Source: Arcobacter nitrofigilis DSM 7299 (GTDB lineage Bacteria > Campylobacterota > Campylobacteria > Campylobacterales > Arcobacteraceae). Taken from it: 64,000 nt of DNA. Below, in pieces: positions 1 to 8,201 of the stretch. The DNA lies in contig NC_014166.1 of NCBI RefSeq assembly GCF_000092245.1, forward strand, positions 2,914,001-2,978,000. The letters run 5' to 3'. Made by a program: the position numbers and the translations under genes. Each line of letters opens with the position of its first letter. Positions within the stretch are counted from its first letter, which is position 1. The notes beneath the pieces were generated by a model. The model saw only the letters and a list, made by a program, of their open reading frames with translations, made no database searches and had not been told where the DNA came from.

Positions 1-166
1 CTTTATTGGCATATAAATATATCTCTTTACCTAAATCAAGATTTATATTTAAACTGTTATTTCTAGTTTCAAAACTCTCTTTAAATGCTTCACTAGGAGA
101 TAAAAAAGCCTCTTGAGCAGCAAAAAGGTAAATAAAACTAAAAAGTAAAAAAACTAGTTTTTTCAT
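1..166 (-). CDS. dsbD: DsbD-type thiol:disulfide interchange protein, N-terminal fragment
   Basis: The first 55 codons of a gene that runs off the left edge of the window. The ATG is at 166, preceded by AGGAT. The translation starts with a signal peptide (MKKLVFLLFSFIYLFA), followed by a segment containing FLSPSEAF and LDLGKEIYLY. That is typical of the periplasmic N-terminal domain of DsbD, which passes electrons from cytoplasmic thioredoxin to periplasmic thiol proteins. The thioredoxin-like gene 11 bp upstream on the same strand fits a shared thiol-redox operon. Only the N-terminus is visible, so the membrane domain and C-terminal thioredoxin domain are inferred. Confidence 0.75.
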   Translation of the reverse strand, partial: MKKLVFLLFSFIYLFAAQEAFLSPSEAFKESFETRNNSLNINLDLGKEIYLYANK

Positions 167-177
167 CTAATATCCTA

Positions 178-543
178 TTATTTTAATAAATATTTATTAA
201 CATTACTATTTATATCACTAACACTTTGTATACCAACGATAGATTTTACTATCTTACCATTTTTGATATATAAAACAGTAGGAATACTTTCAACTCCATA
301 TTTAGTTACAAGTTCTCTTTGTGCATCAATATCTACTTTATAAATAGTTACTTCATCTGGTTTAGTATCAGCATATTCATTTATATTTTTACCAACAATT
401 TTACAAGGTGGACACCATGAAGCATAAAAATCCACAATAACATTTTTATCTTTTATTTTTTCTGCCATATTATCTACTGTTAAATGTTCAAATGCAAATA
501 AACTAGTAACAAATAGAGATAATACAATTATAAATTTTTTCAT
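178..543 (-). CDS. Periplasmic thioredoxin-like protein (CPPC active site)
   Basis: A 121-residue single-domain thioredoxin fold with an N-terminal signal peptide (residues 1 to about 17, ending SLFA). The redox motif is WCPPCK with Cys44 and Cys47, and the cis-proline loop is ESIPT further on. The CPPC dipeptide and export signal argue for a periplasmic reductase or oxidase rather than the cytoplasmic CGPC thioredoxin. It lies directly upstream of the dsbD-like gene on the same strand, so it may receive electrons from that protein. The exact substrate, such as cytochrome c maturation or general disulfide repair, cannot be read from the sequence. Confidence 0.85.
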   Translation of the reverse strand: MKKFIIVLSLFVTSLFAFEHLTVDNMAEKIKDKNVIVDFYASWCPPCKIVGKNINEYADTKPDEVTIYKVDIDAQRELVTKYGVESIPTVLYIKNGKIVKSIVGIQSVSDINSNVNKYLLK

Positions 544-668
544 ATCAATTCCTTTTGTGCAATTATAGTAAAAAAGTGTGTAAATATTGTTTAGTCAATT
601 AACTTTTATATAATACTTTATTATAAGAATTCTTTATGTAAGATTGAAAAAAATTATTAGGATTTATA

Positions 669-1025
669 ATGAATAACATTTTAAAAAATGTCCATCCACA
701 AGACATAGAACCTTTCATAGATGAAAATACACCAATCATAGATATTAGAAGAGAAGATGAATTTATAGCAACTGGAATAATAAAAGGTGCACATAAATTA
801 ACTTTTTTTAATGAATATGGACAACATGATTTAGAAAAATGGCTAAAAGAGTTTAAAGAAATTGTAAAAGACAAAAAAGATAAGTTTATTTTAGTTTGTG
901 CCCATGCAAATAGAACAAAAACTGTAGGTGATTTTTTAGCAAATAAATTATCTTATGAAAATGCTTACCACTTAGAAGGTGGAATGGCCTTGTGGTTATC
1001 ACAAGGTAAAGAAGTAGTTTTTTAA
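669..1025 (+). CDS. Rhodanese-like sulfurtransferase domain protein
   Basis: A 118-residue single rhodanese domain. It has the N-terminal IDIRRE motif at residues 24-29, the G-H-K substrate loop (GAHKLTF), and an active-site loop CAHANRT with Cys77 and Arg82, which fits the C-x4-R cradle of active rhodaneses. The HLEGGM(A)LW signature lies near the C-terminus. Such proteins carry a persulfide on the loop cysteine and move sulfane sulfur in the cytoplasm. There is no signal peptide. The start at 669 has an AGGAT ribosome-binding site 7 bases upstream. The gene is monocistronic and convergent with the next gene, separated by a shared hairpin. Confidence 0.85.
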   Translation: MNNILKNVHPQDIEPFIDENTPIIDIRREDEFIATGIIKGAHKLTFFNEYGQHDLEKWLKEFKEIVKDKKDKFILVCAHANRTKTVGDFLANKLSYENAYHLEGGMALWLSQGKEVVF

Positions 1026-1051
1026 AAGAAGCCAAGAATTTTGGCTCTTTT
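1024..1051. terminator. Bidirectional hairpin terminator between convergent genes
   Basis: GAAGCCAA and TTGGCTC arms around a short loop, flanked by A-rich sequence on one side and T-rich sequence on the other. It lies between the stop codons of the rhodanese gene (plus) and the 71-residue protein gene (minus), so it can end transcription from both. Confidence 0.7.
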
Positions 1052-1052
1052 A

Positions 1053-1268
1053 TTATTTTTTAGCTTTTTGTAAAACTTCGATTACTTCTTCTAAGTTTGC
1101 ATAAGGAATATGAGATTTCCACTCAACATTTTCACCATTTAGTGAAATACCAATACTAACAACATCATCAGTACCTTTTCCATAAGGCTCAGTAATATTA
1201 GAAATAAATATCTTACCTTTTTTTGTTCCTGCCAATTGAATTTCAGCCAATTCTGTAGTTGTAGACAT
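1053..1268 (-). CDS. Small protein of unknown function, 71 residues
   Basis: A short acidic/basic soluble protein with no signal peptide, no membrane segment and no cysteine. Its ATG follows a good AAAGGA ribosome-binding site. The sequence suggests a small alpha/beta fold: a strand-rich middle (GKIFISNI, VVSIGISL, VEWKSHI) and a C-terminal helix (ANLEEVIEVLQKAKK). I do not recognise a family. It is a stand-alone gene between psd and the rhodanese gene. Coding status is supported by the ribosome-binding site, by ending exactly at a terminator hairpin, and by the absence of a competing frame. Confidence 0.7.
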   Translation of the reverse strand: MSTTTELAEIQLAGTKKGKIFISNITEPYGKGTDDVVSIGISLNGENVEWKSHIPYANLEEVIEVLQKAKK

Positions 1269-1350
1269 ATCTTTTCCTTTTGTTTGATTTATAACATTTT
1301 ACAAAAATAAACTTTTAGAATGTTAAACTTAGTTATTATAACTTAGTTTT

Positions 1351-2160
1351 TTATTTTTTACTAATACTAGACCCAAATAAGATTTTTTGATTTGTTAGGT
1401 TTTTTAGTTTGATACTACCTTTTTCCCAAATCATTACTACTGTTGAGCCCATTTTAAAGTAACCTAAACATTCACCTTTTTTAATATTTAAATCTTCATA
1501 TTCATAAACTTTTATCTCTTTTGCATCAACATTAGTTTCAACAGCACTTTCAAATTCAAATACCATTTGCCCTACATTTAAAGCCCCAACAAATACCATA
1601 TAAAAAAGTTTTTTGTTTTTATCAATACACTCTAAAATAACTCTTTCATTTTGACAAAACAGATCAATCTCTTTATTTAGATACTTTAAATTTACTGGAT
1701 ATAATTTACCAGGTACGTGAATAAGTTTACTTACATTAAAATCACATGGAGCATGATATCTGTGATAATCTTTTGGTGAAAGATAAAAGTTCATAAAACT
1801 TCCATCAATAACTTTTTCTAAATTATCTTTTTTTACATGATATGTTAATAACTCTTCAACATTATATTCCATACCTTTTATTTGTAATAAAGTATCTTTT
1901 TTCAAAGCCCCACACTCTGTTATTAAAGAATCAGTTGGTGAAATAATCAAATCATCATCCAACTCTATTTCCCTTTGAATTGCTAGTTCTCTTGTGAATA
2001 GATCATTTAAAGACTTATAATATTTAGGGTTTCTAAACTCACTCATATCTAAATGAAAACTCTTCACATAAATATTATTTATAATACTTTGAAAAAAAGA
2101 TGGAAACTCTTTTTTTGCAAACTTACCAAAATACTGTGAAATCAAATTTGTAATATGCAT
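1351..2160 (-). CDS. psd: Phosphatidylserine decarboxylase proenzyme
   Basis: A 269-residue proenzyme that makes phosphatidylethanolamine from phosphatidylserine at the inner membrane. Family features are visible in order: SLNDLFTRE near the N-terminus, the SPTDS segment, the HRYHAP histidine motif in the middle, and the C-terminal self-cleavage site FGSSIS. Cleavage at Gly263-Ser264 would turn Ser264 into the pyruvoyl cofactor and release a very short alpha chain. The usual LGST motif is here FGSS, as in some Campylobacterota. The length matches the short bacterial class. It appears to be transcribed alone. Confidence 0.93.
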   Translation of the reverse strand: MHITNLISQYFGKFAKKEFPSFFQSIINNIYVKSFHLDMSEFRNPKYYKSLNDLFTRELAIQREIELDDDLIISPTDSLITECGALKKDTLLQIKGMEYNVEELLTYHVKKDNLEKVIDGSFMNFYLSPKDYHRYHAPCDFNVSKLIHVPGKLYPVNLKYLNKEIDLFCQNERVILECIDKNKKLFYMVFVGALNVGQMVFEFESAVETNVDAKEIKVYEYEDLNIKKGECLGYFKMGSTVVMIWEKGSIKLKNLTNQKILFGSSISKK

Positions 2161-2291
2161 TTTAATCCTTATAAAAAATGTATTCTACCTAATTATCACT
2201 TGATTTTTAAAATTACCATTTAACTTAACTTCCTAAGAATAAAAAAATATTAATTTGATAATCTTCCATTATTAATTTAAAAAGGATAATA

Positions 2292-2546
2292 ATGCATACT
2301 ATACAAGTGGAACATGTTTGTGGTTGTTTTAAAAGAAGTGATTTACAAAACAATTTACAAATAGAAAACAAAGATGACGCTTTAGCAAAAGCTATGGCAA
2401 TGACAACAACTATGAACGAAGATTTCTGTGGTAAACATGATTTTCAATTAGTTGAAGATAAGAATAATTTTGTAATCTCTTTCAAACAAGAGGCTCCAAC
2501 TAATACTACAAGCGGATGCTGTGGTGGCGGATGTGGTTCACACTAA
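2292..2546 (+). CDS. Small cysteine-rich protein with CCGGGCGSH tail
   Basis: An 84-residue protein, start supported by AAAGGAT 6-7 bases upstream. It contains CGC at residues 10-12, an isolated Cys45, and a glycine-rich tail CCGGGCGSH at the very C-terminus. Such tails often bind a metal or Fe-S cluster, but I do not recognise the family and give no function. There is no signal peptide or membrane segment. The gene is convergent with mltA, and the two stop codons sit within one hairpin. Confidence 0.7.
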   Translation: MHTIQVEHVCGCFKRSDLQNNLQIENKDDALAKAMAMTTTMNEDFCGKHDFQLVEDKNNFVISFKQEAPTNTTSGCCGGGCGSH

Positions 2547-2563
2547 AGGCTTTGACCTTTAGT
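2542..2563. terminator. Hairpin spanning both stop codons of convergent genes
   Basis: A perfect 8-bp stem (ACTAAAGG / CCTTTAGT) with a 6-base loop. It overlaps the stop codons of both the 84-residue protein gene and mltA. There is no clear T tract on either side, so termination is a weak inference. Confidence 0.4.
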
Positions 2564-3647
2564 TGGGAACTAAAATATATAGTTCCCCAGGTTCTTTCAT
2601 CCTACCAGCATACTCTTCTGCTTCTTTTGCAAAGCCCCAAAAAAAATCAGCTCTTATTTCACCTTTAATAGCTCCACCAGTATCTGCTGCTACCATTAAT
2701 TGGTTTATCTCTTTATTTGTAACTGGATTTTTAGTATTTACAAAAACAGGCATTCCAAGTTGTATATATCTTGTATCAACAGCTAAAGTTCTCTCAGGAA
2801 CTAATTCAATTCCTAAACTTCCCGTTGCCCCTTGAGATCTTTTTTCAAAAAATACATAACTTGGATTTTTATTCATTACTTCATCAACTTTTGTAGGATT
2901 GTCATGAAACCACTTTTTCATACCTTGAATTGAAGCTTTATAGTTGGACTTACCACCTATATAGCCTTTATTTATCATGTATTTGCCAATAGATTTATAC
3001 TGTTGCCCATTTTGATTTGCATATCCTACATTTACTACATCACCATTTGGTAGTTCTACTTTTCCAGAACCTTGAATATGCAAAAAATATAAATCTATTT
3101 TATTATCAACATATAATAAAACATCATCTTCTCCATTTTTAGCTATTTTTTTTCTTGATTCATAAGGAACAACTCTATTACCTACAAGTTTTCCTCTTAA
3201 AGTATATTTTTTAAGTTGAGGATAAATACTTCTTAAATCAACAGTTATCAAATCATCTGGCACTTTATAAACTGGATATTTGTATTTATCTGTTTTAGTA
3301 AAACTTCCATGTAATAATGGTTCATAATAACCTGTTATTATTCCATTATCACTTCCGTCTTTATTATATAATTTATATGGTGTAAAATTCTTTTCAAAAA
3401 ATGCTTTAGGATTTGAGCTATCTTGTGCTTTTGAACAAACCTCTTCAAAAATCTCTTTTCTTGAACTTTTTGTACAAGCTTTTTTAAAAACATCAAAAGC
3501 TTCTTTTAAATCATCTTTCTCAAAATCTTTTATATCAGAAAAAGAGACCTTTTCTAAATTTGCCTTTGAATTATCAATCTTTTCAAATTTTGGAGCACAT
3601 CCAGAAAAAATAGCGATTAAAATAGTAATAAATATTAGATTTTTCAT
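2559..3647 (-). CDS. mltA: Membrane-bound lytic murein transglycosylase A
   Basis: A 362-residue lipoprotein. The N-terminus (MKNLIFITILIAIFSGC) ends in a lipobox with Cys17 as the acylated residue. The MltA domain follows (GYYEPLL, then DLYFLHIQGSG), and the C-terminal 3D domain carries the conserved aspartates in VDTRYIQLG and VAADTGGAIKG. The enzyme cleaves the glycan strands of peptidoglycan to give 1,6-anhydromuropeptides and acts at the outer membrane. Catalysis depends on an aspartate in the AADTGGAIKG region, which is intact. It is probably transcribed with the small membrane protein gene just upstream on the same strand. Confidence 0.92.
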   Translation of the reverse strand: MKNLIFITILIAIFSGCAPKFEKIDNSKANLEKVSFSDIKDFEKDDLKEAFDVFKKACTKSSRKEIFEEVCSKAQDSSNPKAFFEKNFTPYKLYNKDGSDNGIITGYYEPLLHGSFTKTDKYKYPVYKVPDDLITVDLRSIYPQLKKYTLRGKLVGNRVVPYESRKKIAKNGEDDVLLYVDNKIDLYFLHIQGSGKVELPNGDVVNVGYANQNGQQYKSIGKYMINKGYIGGKSNYKASIQGMKKWFHDNPTKVDEVMNKNPSYVFFEKRSQGATGSLGIELVPERTLAVDTRYIQLGMPVFVNTKNPVTNKEINQLMVAADTGGAIKGEIRADFFWGFAKEAEEYAGRMKEPGELYILVPN

Positions 3648-3709
3648 AGTTTTAACTCCTGTCTTGGGATTTTAGCACTTTTTGGTTAATAGTAATTTAA
3701 TTAAAATAT

Positions 3710-3991
3710 TTAATTGATAGAGTGGACTTCTTTTAAACCACAAGATTTACATACATACTCAATCTCTTTTATTCCAGAGCATCCATGATCTTTTAACAAT
3801 CTTGAAGTTATTACTTCATATTTAAATTTTGTATTTGTTTTTGTATCAAAAAACTCTTTTGTTTTTTCATTACAAGCGGGGCATTGACCACTATTTAGTT
3901 TTTGCAATCTTGAAGTTTTAGTTTTAAAGTAAAGTAAGATAGAGAAAGATACTATTAAAAATAGTATCAGAAGGAAAAGAATAGTTTGCAT
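3710..3991 (-). CDS. Small membrane-anchored zinc-ribbon-like protein
   Basis: A 93-residue protein with one N-terminal membrane segment (residues about 3-22, rich in Leu/Ile) followed by a short basic linker. The soluble part has CPAC in the middle, an isolated Cys in HGCSG, and CKSCG near the C-terminus, consistent with a zinc ribbon. The family is not recognised. It lies 11 bases downstream of the dnaK stop on the same strand, so it could be transcribed at the end of the hrcA-grpE-dnaK operon. No chaperone role can be claimed from the sequence. Confidence 0.65.
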   Translation of the reverse strand: MQTILFLLILFLIVSFSILLYFKTKTSRLQKLNSGQCPACNEKTKEFFDTKTNTKFKYEVITSRLLKDHGCSGIKEIEYVCKSCGLKEVHSIN

Positions 3992-4002
3992 GAAGTAGAG
4001 AT

Positions 4003-5886
4003 TTACTCTACTTCAGCATCAATAACGTCATCGTCATCTTTTTTAGCTTTTGCATCTGGTTTTGCTCCAGCTTGGTCACCTTCTTTTTTGTACATTGCTT
4101 CTGCAAGTTTATGAGAAACTTCAGTTAAAGCTTTAACTTTTTCTTCAATTTGCTCTTTTGTAGAATTTTCATCTTTTAATTGCTCTTCTAATGCAGCAGC
4201 TGCATCAACAATTTTTTTGCTCTCTTCTTCAGAAACAGCATCACCATTTTCTTCTAAAGTTTTTCTTGTAGTATGTAATAGGGCGTCAGCTTGATTTCTG
4301 ATTTCAATTACTTCTTTTTTCTTAGCATCAGTCTCTTTATTTGCTTCTGCTTCTTGTACCATTTTTTCGATTTCTTCATCAGATAACCCAGATGAACCAG
4401 AAATAGTAATTTTATTTTCTTTACCAGTTCCTTTATCTTTAGCACTTACATTTAAAACACCATTTGCGTCAATATCAAATGTTACCTCAATTTGTGGCAC
4501 ACCTCTTGGAGCTGCTGGAATGTCAGATAATTCAAACATACCTAAAGATTTATTATCTCTTGCAAATTCTCTCTCACCTTGTCCTACATGAATAGAAACA
4601 GCAGGTTGATTATCATCAGCTGTTGAGAATACTTGAGATTTTTTAACTGGAATTGTTGTACCTTTTTCAATAAGTTTAGTCATAACTCCACCTAAAGTTT
4701 CAATTCCAAGTGATAAAGGAGTAACATCTAGTAATAATACATCTTTAACATCACCTTTTAATACACCAGCTTGAACAGCAGCACCAGCAGCAACTACTTC
4801 ATCAGGGTTAACACCTTTATTTAAATCTTTTCCAAAGAACTCTTTAACAACTGAATTTGCTTTTGGTAATCTTGTAGATCCACCAACCATGATGATTTCT
4901 TGGATTTCACCTTTTTCTAAACCAGCATCTTTAAGAGCAACTTTAATATGATCTAGAGTTTCTTTGATTAAATCTTCAGTCATAGACTCAAATTTTGCTC
5001 TTGTTAATGATTTAACTAAGTGAACAGGTCCTGCATTTCCCATAGAGATAAATGGTAAATTGATTTCTGTTGATTCAGCAGAAGATAGTTCTTTTTTTGC
5101 ATTTTCAGCAGCATCTTTTAATCTTTGTAATGCCATTTTGTCAGTTTTGATATCAAAACCATTTTCATCTTTGAACTCTTTTGCTAACCAATCAATAATT
5201 CTATTATCGAAGTCATCTCCACCTAAGAATGCATTACCATCAGTTGAAAGTACTTCAAATGTACCATCACCAATTTCTAATACAGTAACGTCAAATGTAC
5301 CACCACCTAAATCGTATACAAGAACTTTTTCTTCACCTTTTTTATCTAAACCATAAGCTAAAGATGCAGCTGTTGGCTCATTGATGATTCTTAGTACATT
5401 AAGTCCTGCAATTGTTCCTGCTTCTTGAGTTGCTTTTCTTTGTGCATCATTGAAGTATGCAGGTACTGTAATAACAGCATCAGTTACAGCTTGTCCTAAA
5501 TACTCTTCAGCATCAGTTTTTAATTTACCAAGAATTTTAGCTGAGATTTCTTGTGGAGTATAAACTTTTCCACCAATTTCAACAGCAGCAGCGCCACTTC
5601 TATTTACAATTTTATATCCAACTTTTTCTTGTGCTTCTTTAGCGTTTTCTTCATCCATCATAAGACCCATAATTCTTTTAATAGAATAAATAGTTTTCTC
5701 TGGATTTGTGATAGCTTGTCTTTTTGCAGAATCACCTACTAAAACTTCACCTTTATCTGTAAATGCAACAATTGAAGGAGTTGTATTTTTCCCTTCTTTG
5801 TTAGAGATAATTTTTGCTTCACCATTTTCGTAAACTGCCATACAAGAGTTTGTAGTCCCTAAATCTATTCCAATAACTTTTCCCAT
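4003..5886 (-). CDS. dnaK: Chaperone protein DnaK (Hsp70)
   Basis: A 627-residue cytoplasmic Hsp70. The ATPase domain shows the phosphate-1 motif [10 protein letters not shown] at the N-terminus, the phosphate-2 motif [12 protein letters not shown] and the adenosine motif [12 protein letters not shown]. The linker [13 protein letters not shown] joins the substrate-binding domain, and the helical lid ends in an acidic tail ([11 protein letters not shown]). It refolds client proteins in cycles driven by DnaJ and GrpE. It is the last core gene of the hrcA-grpE-dnaK operon, 137 bases after grpE. dnaJ is not in the window. Regulation is expected through HrcA and the CIRCE sites upstream of hrcA. 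Confidence 0.98.
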   Translation of the reverse strand: MGKVIGIDLGTTNSCMAVYENGEAKIISNKEGKNTTPSIVAFTDKGEVLVGDSAKRQAITNPEKTIYSIKRIMGLMMDEENAKEAQEKVGYKIVNRSGAAAVEIGGKVYTPQEISAKILGKLKTDAEEYLGQAVTDAVITVPAYFNDAQRKATQEAGTIAGLNVLRIINEPTAASLAYGLDKKGEEKVLVYDLGGGTFDVTVLEIGDGTFEVLSTDGNAFLGGDDFDNRIIDWLAKEFKDENGFDIKTDKMALQRLKDAAENAKKELSSAESTEINLPFISMGNAGPVHLVKSLTRAKFESMTEDLIKETLDHIKVALKDAGLEKGEIQEIIMVGGSTRLPKANSVVKEFFGKDLNKGVNPDEVVAAGAAVQAGVLKGDVKDVLLLDVTPLSLGIETLGGVMTKLIEKGTTIPVKKSQVFSTADDNQPAVSIHVGQGEREFARDNKSLGMFELSDIPAAPRGVPQIEVTFDIDANGVLNVSAKDKGTGKENKITISGSSGLSDEEIEKMVQEAEANKETDAKKKEVIEIRNQADALLHTTRKTLEENGDAVSEEESKKIVDAAAALEEQLKDENSTKEQIEEKVKALTEVSHKLAEAMYKKEGDQAGAKPDAKAKKDDDDVIDAEVE

Positions 5887-6023
5887 TTTATATCCTTATC
5901 ATTTTATTATTAAATTTTAAATTCAATTAATAGTTTTTTGACATTACGGTCAGTGATGCTTTGCATCAAATGAAAAATGAATAGTGAAAAATGAAAAATT
6001 TTCTCACTACTATTTTTCTTAGT
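5887..6023 (-). other. Structured grpE-dnaK intergenic spacer
   Basis: A 137-base gap inside the operon. It holds a perfect small hairpin (GATGC/GCATC, 5955-5967) and a larger imperfect pairing between about 5971-5985 and 6004-6016 (AATAGTGA against TCACTACT). No promoter was identified with confidence. Possible uses are mRNA processing or attenuation between grpE and dnaK, which is inference only. Confidence 0.4.
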
Positions 6024-6626
6024 CTAATTAGCGATGCTTACCATTGCAGGTCTTAGCAATCTCTCTTTTAACATATAACCTTTTTGCATAACTTGCACAA
6101 TTTCACCTGTTTGTTTATCTTCACTATCCACTTGCATAATTGCATTGTGGAAATTTGGATCAAACTCACCGTCAGTCTCTACAACTGTGATATTGTGTTT
6201 ATCAAAAGCTGTATAGAAGTTCTTGATTGTAAGTTCTACACCCTCTTTTAGTTTTGCAAGTAAATCTTCACTGCTTAAATTTGAAGCTGCTTCTTCAGCT
6301 GCTAATGCCATTTCTAGTGTATCAATTGGTGAAAGTAAATCTTTTGCAAACTTTTCACTTGCATAATCAATTGCTTGATATTTTTCTTTTTCCAATCTTT
6401 TTTTGATATTTTCAAAATCCGCATGAACTCTTAAATACTTCTCTTCTGTCTCTTTTAATTTAGCTTCAAGTTCAGCAATTTTATCTTCTGCTGTTGTTTC
6501 TTTTGATTCTTCACTTGCAGCTTTTTCATTACAACATGAAGACTCATCTTTACAACACTCTTCGTTTGTCTCAACTTCTTCTTGTATTATTTCTTCATTA
6601 TTTGTATTTTCTGTATCTTTACTCAA
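6024..6626 (-). CDS. grpE: Nucleotide exchange factor GrpE
   Basis: A 200-residue DnaK exchange factor. A long coiled-coil helix runs from about residue 48 to 100 ([20 protein letters not shown], then [11 protein letters not shown]) and is followed by the C-terminal beta-wing domain with the typical FDPNFHNAI and [12 protein letters not shown] motifs. It releases ADP from DnaK and acts as a heat sensor through its helix. The first 45 residues are very acidic and contain two cysteine pairs ([12 protein letters not shown]), which I would not expect in a standard GrpE. It lies between hrcA and dnaK in the heat-shock operon. Confidence 0.96.
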   Translation of the reverse strand: MSKDTENTNNEEIIQEEVETNEECCKDESSCCNEKAASEESKETTAEDKIAELEAKLKETEEKYLRVHADFENIKKRLEKEKYQAIDYASEKFAKDLLSPIDTLEMALAAEEAASNLSSEDLLAKLKEGVELTIKNFYTAFDKHNITVVETDGEFDPNFHNAIMQVDSEDKQTGEIVQVMQKGYMLKERLLRPAMVSIAN

Positions 6627-6636
6627 AATAACTCTC

Positions 6637-7428
6637 CTAATTCATACTTATTTTATTATAAAAAAATTCATAATCTTTTGACAATTCTCCAACCACCAAA
6701 AGCTTAGATTCTTTGCTGTTTATTACACAATCATGACAAATACCAATATACCCCTCAGGGACTATTGTGTCAAAATATATAGCATTTTCAATGCTCTCAA
6801 AAATAGTTCCTTTTAGAAACTTTTCAATAGTATTTTCATCATAATTAAATCTTAATACCAATGAAAAAAACTCTTTAGTATTAAAAATCCTAAAGTCTCT
6901 ATTTTTTAAAAATTGGTTTACTGATTCATATACTTCAAAAGCACCAACTTGCTTAGAAATATTTACTATATGTACCAGTTCTAAACCTATCATATCACTT
7001 AAAAATCTATAAAGAGCATCTGTAAACTTTACAGTTACAGTAAAAGTTGAAAACTCTAATATCATATATCGATTTTCTACATTAAGTATATTTTTTAAAA
7101 CATCGCTAGTTTGTTCTAATACAAATGCTGTCAATCCAACTTGAGAAGAATAAAAATCAACTGCTTTTTCATCTACAAAATTGAGTTTAAAGTTTAACTT
7201 TGAACTCCAATATTGTCTCAAGGCTTCTGTTGTAGGTGTTCTACCTGAACTAACATGTTCTTGAGCCAAATATCCCTCATCACCCAACTTTTTAAAGTAT
7301 CCTCTAATAGTAGCTGGTGAATATGTGATATCATACATACTTTTAAGCTGTGAAGAACCAATAGGCTCTAAATGCTCAATATATGCTTTGATAATAGATT
7401 GTAATAAAAACTCTTTTTTGTCAATCAT
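6637..7428 (-). CDS. hrcA: Heat-inducible transcription repressor HrcA
   Basis: A DNA-binding repressor of class I heat-shock genes that recognises CIRCE operators and needs GroEL for activity in known systems. The N-terminal winged helix is visible ([10 protein letters not shown], then [13 protein letters not shown] and [10 protein letters not shown], close to the family motif SGRIPTDKG). The rest is the GAF-like dimer domain. I chose the ATG at 7428 (263 residues, [11 protein letters not shown]). The longer frame begins with a GTG at 7455 inside the CIRCE inverted repeat and adds nine residues that the family does not have. It is the first gene of the hrcA-grpE-dnaK operon, 10 bases before grpE. 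Confidence 0.94.
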   Translation of the reverse strand: MIDKKEFLLQSIIKAYIEHLEPIGSSQLKSMYDITYSPATIRGYFKKLGDEGYLAQEHVSSGRTPTTEALRQYWSSKLNFKLNFVDEKAVDFYSSQVGLTAFVLEQTSDVLKNILNVENRYMILEFSTFTVTVKFTDALYRFLSDMIGLELVHIVNISKQVGAFEVYESVNQFLKNRDFRIFNTKEFFSLVLRFNYDENTIEKFLKGTIFESIENAIYFDTIVPEGYIGICHDCVINSKESKLLVVGELSKDYEFFYNKISMN

Positions 7429-7448
7429 TTCCAACCAATTTTGTTTAT

Positions 7449-7475
7449 TTAGCACTCATAATCTTAAACTGCTAA
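7449..7475. promoter_or_regulatory. CIRCE operator 1 (HrcA binding site)
   Basis: TTAGCACTC, 9 bases, then AACTGCTAA. The left arm is a perfect match to the CIRCE consensus TTAGCACTC-N9-GAGTGCTAA and the right arm matches 7 of 9. It covers the region just downstream of the predicted transcription start and lies 21 bases upstream of the chosen hrcA start. Confidence 0.85.
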
Positions 7476-7478
7476 ATA

Positions 7479-7508
7479 ATTATACTCAATTGAGTGTTTA
7501 TTTGTCAA
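7479..7508 (-). promoter_or_regulatory. Sigma-70 promoter of the hrcA-grpE-dnaK operon
   Basis: On the minus strand TTGACA (7508-7503) is followed after 18 bases by TATAAT (7484-7479), a perfect match to both consensus hexamers. The start point is predicted near 7471, inside the right arm of CIRCE operator 1. The spacer contains the 12-bp palindrome ACTCAATTGAGT. Confidence 0.88.
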
Positions 7509-7515
7509 GTATTTT

Positions 7516-7542
7516 TTAGCAATTAATTAATAAAAGTGCTAA
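7516..7542. promoter_or_regulatory. CIRCE-like operator 2, upstream of the promoter
   Basis: TTAGCAATT, 9 bases, then AAGTGCTAA: 7 of 9 and 8 of 9 matches to the CIRCE arms with the exact N9 spacing. It sits just upstream of the -35 box, so the promoter lies between two HrcA sites whose centres are 67 bases apart. Confidence 0.75.
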
Positions 7543-7633
7543 TTTGTTATTTAGACTTGAGTTAGAGGGGTTTATAGAAACTTAATTTTAAGTAAATTTG
7601 GAATAAAAAGATACATGAGAAATGAATTTTTGC

Positions 7634-8196
7634 TCTCTTGAAGACTTAGCAGTCTTCGCTTTCTTACTTTTGTATTGACGAAAAGTAAGCAAAAACAACT
7701 ACGGCTGCGAAGCCAAAGGTTCCCTCCCTTATTATTTTTATTTTTTCTACTTGCTAAAACTCATTTATTAAAACTTGCGTTTAGCAACTTTTAAACATTC
7801 AGACAGTTAGCAAGCTTGTCTAGAAAAAAGAAAAATAAACATTCGGCTTCTGTAGATGTAGAAAGAAATCTCTTCGGTTGTTAGTTTATCTGTAAAGTCG
7901 CATATTAGGTAGAGTAAGTAAAAGTAAGAACAAAAGACAATCAAAAATGCAAATGTCCTTATCCCACCTTTGATTCCAACATTTACAAAAGCCGAATGTT
8001 TATTTCTCTTTTCGGAAAAGAGTTACAACTGTTTGAGTAAATAAATGTGCTAAATGCACATTTATTTATGAGTTTTGTAACTTAGAAAAGATAAATAATA
8101 AATGAGGGAACCCAAAGGGCTTTGATACGGTTGGTGGTTTTGTTTACTTTGTCCACACAAAGTAAGAGAAGCGGAGAGGTTTACCTCTTCAAGAGA
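7634..8196. repeat. Long imperfect palindrome built of nested hairpins, non-coding
   Basis: The 659 bases between operator 2 and the HNH gene contain no credible gene. Almost all of it folds back on itself. Outer ends TCTCTTGAAGA (7634-7644) and TCTTCAAGAGA (8186-8196) are exact complements. Inner arms 7833-7859 and 7979-8005 pair at 24 of 27 positions. The segments between them pair imperfectly in register. The unpaired centre is about 7860-7978. Local hairpins lie within each arm: 7663-7689 (9-bp stem), 8144-8165 (8-bp stem) and 8038-8068 (13-bp perfect stem, 5-base loop). It looks like two inverted copies of a roughly 230-base element. It could be a MITE-like or REP-like repeat, or a structured RNA. 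No transposase is present. Confidence 0.75.
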
Positions 8197-8201
8197 AAGT
8201 A

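Noticed and set aside
7428-7455. GTG start for HrcA at 7455
   Set aside because: This start lies inside the CIRCE repeat and adds nine residues absent from the HrcA family. ATG at 7428 gives the usual N-terminus.
7634-8196. Retron msr-msd RNA next to PtuAB-like effectors
   Set aside because: Type I retrons pair PtuAB with a reverse transcriptase, but no reverse transcriptase gene or motif (YxDD) is present in this region.
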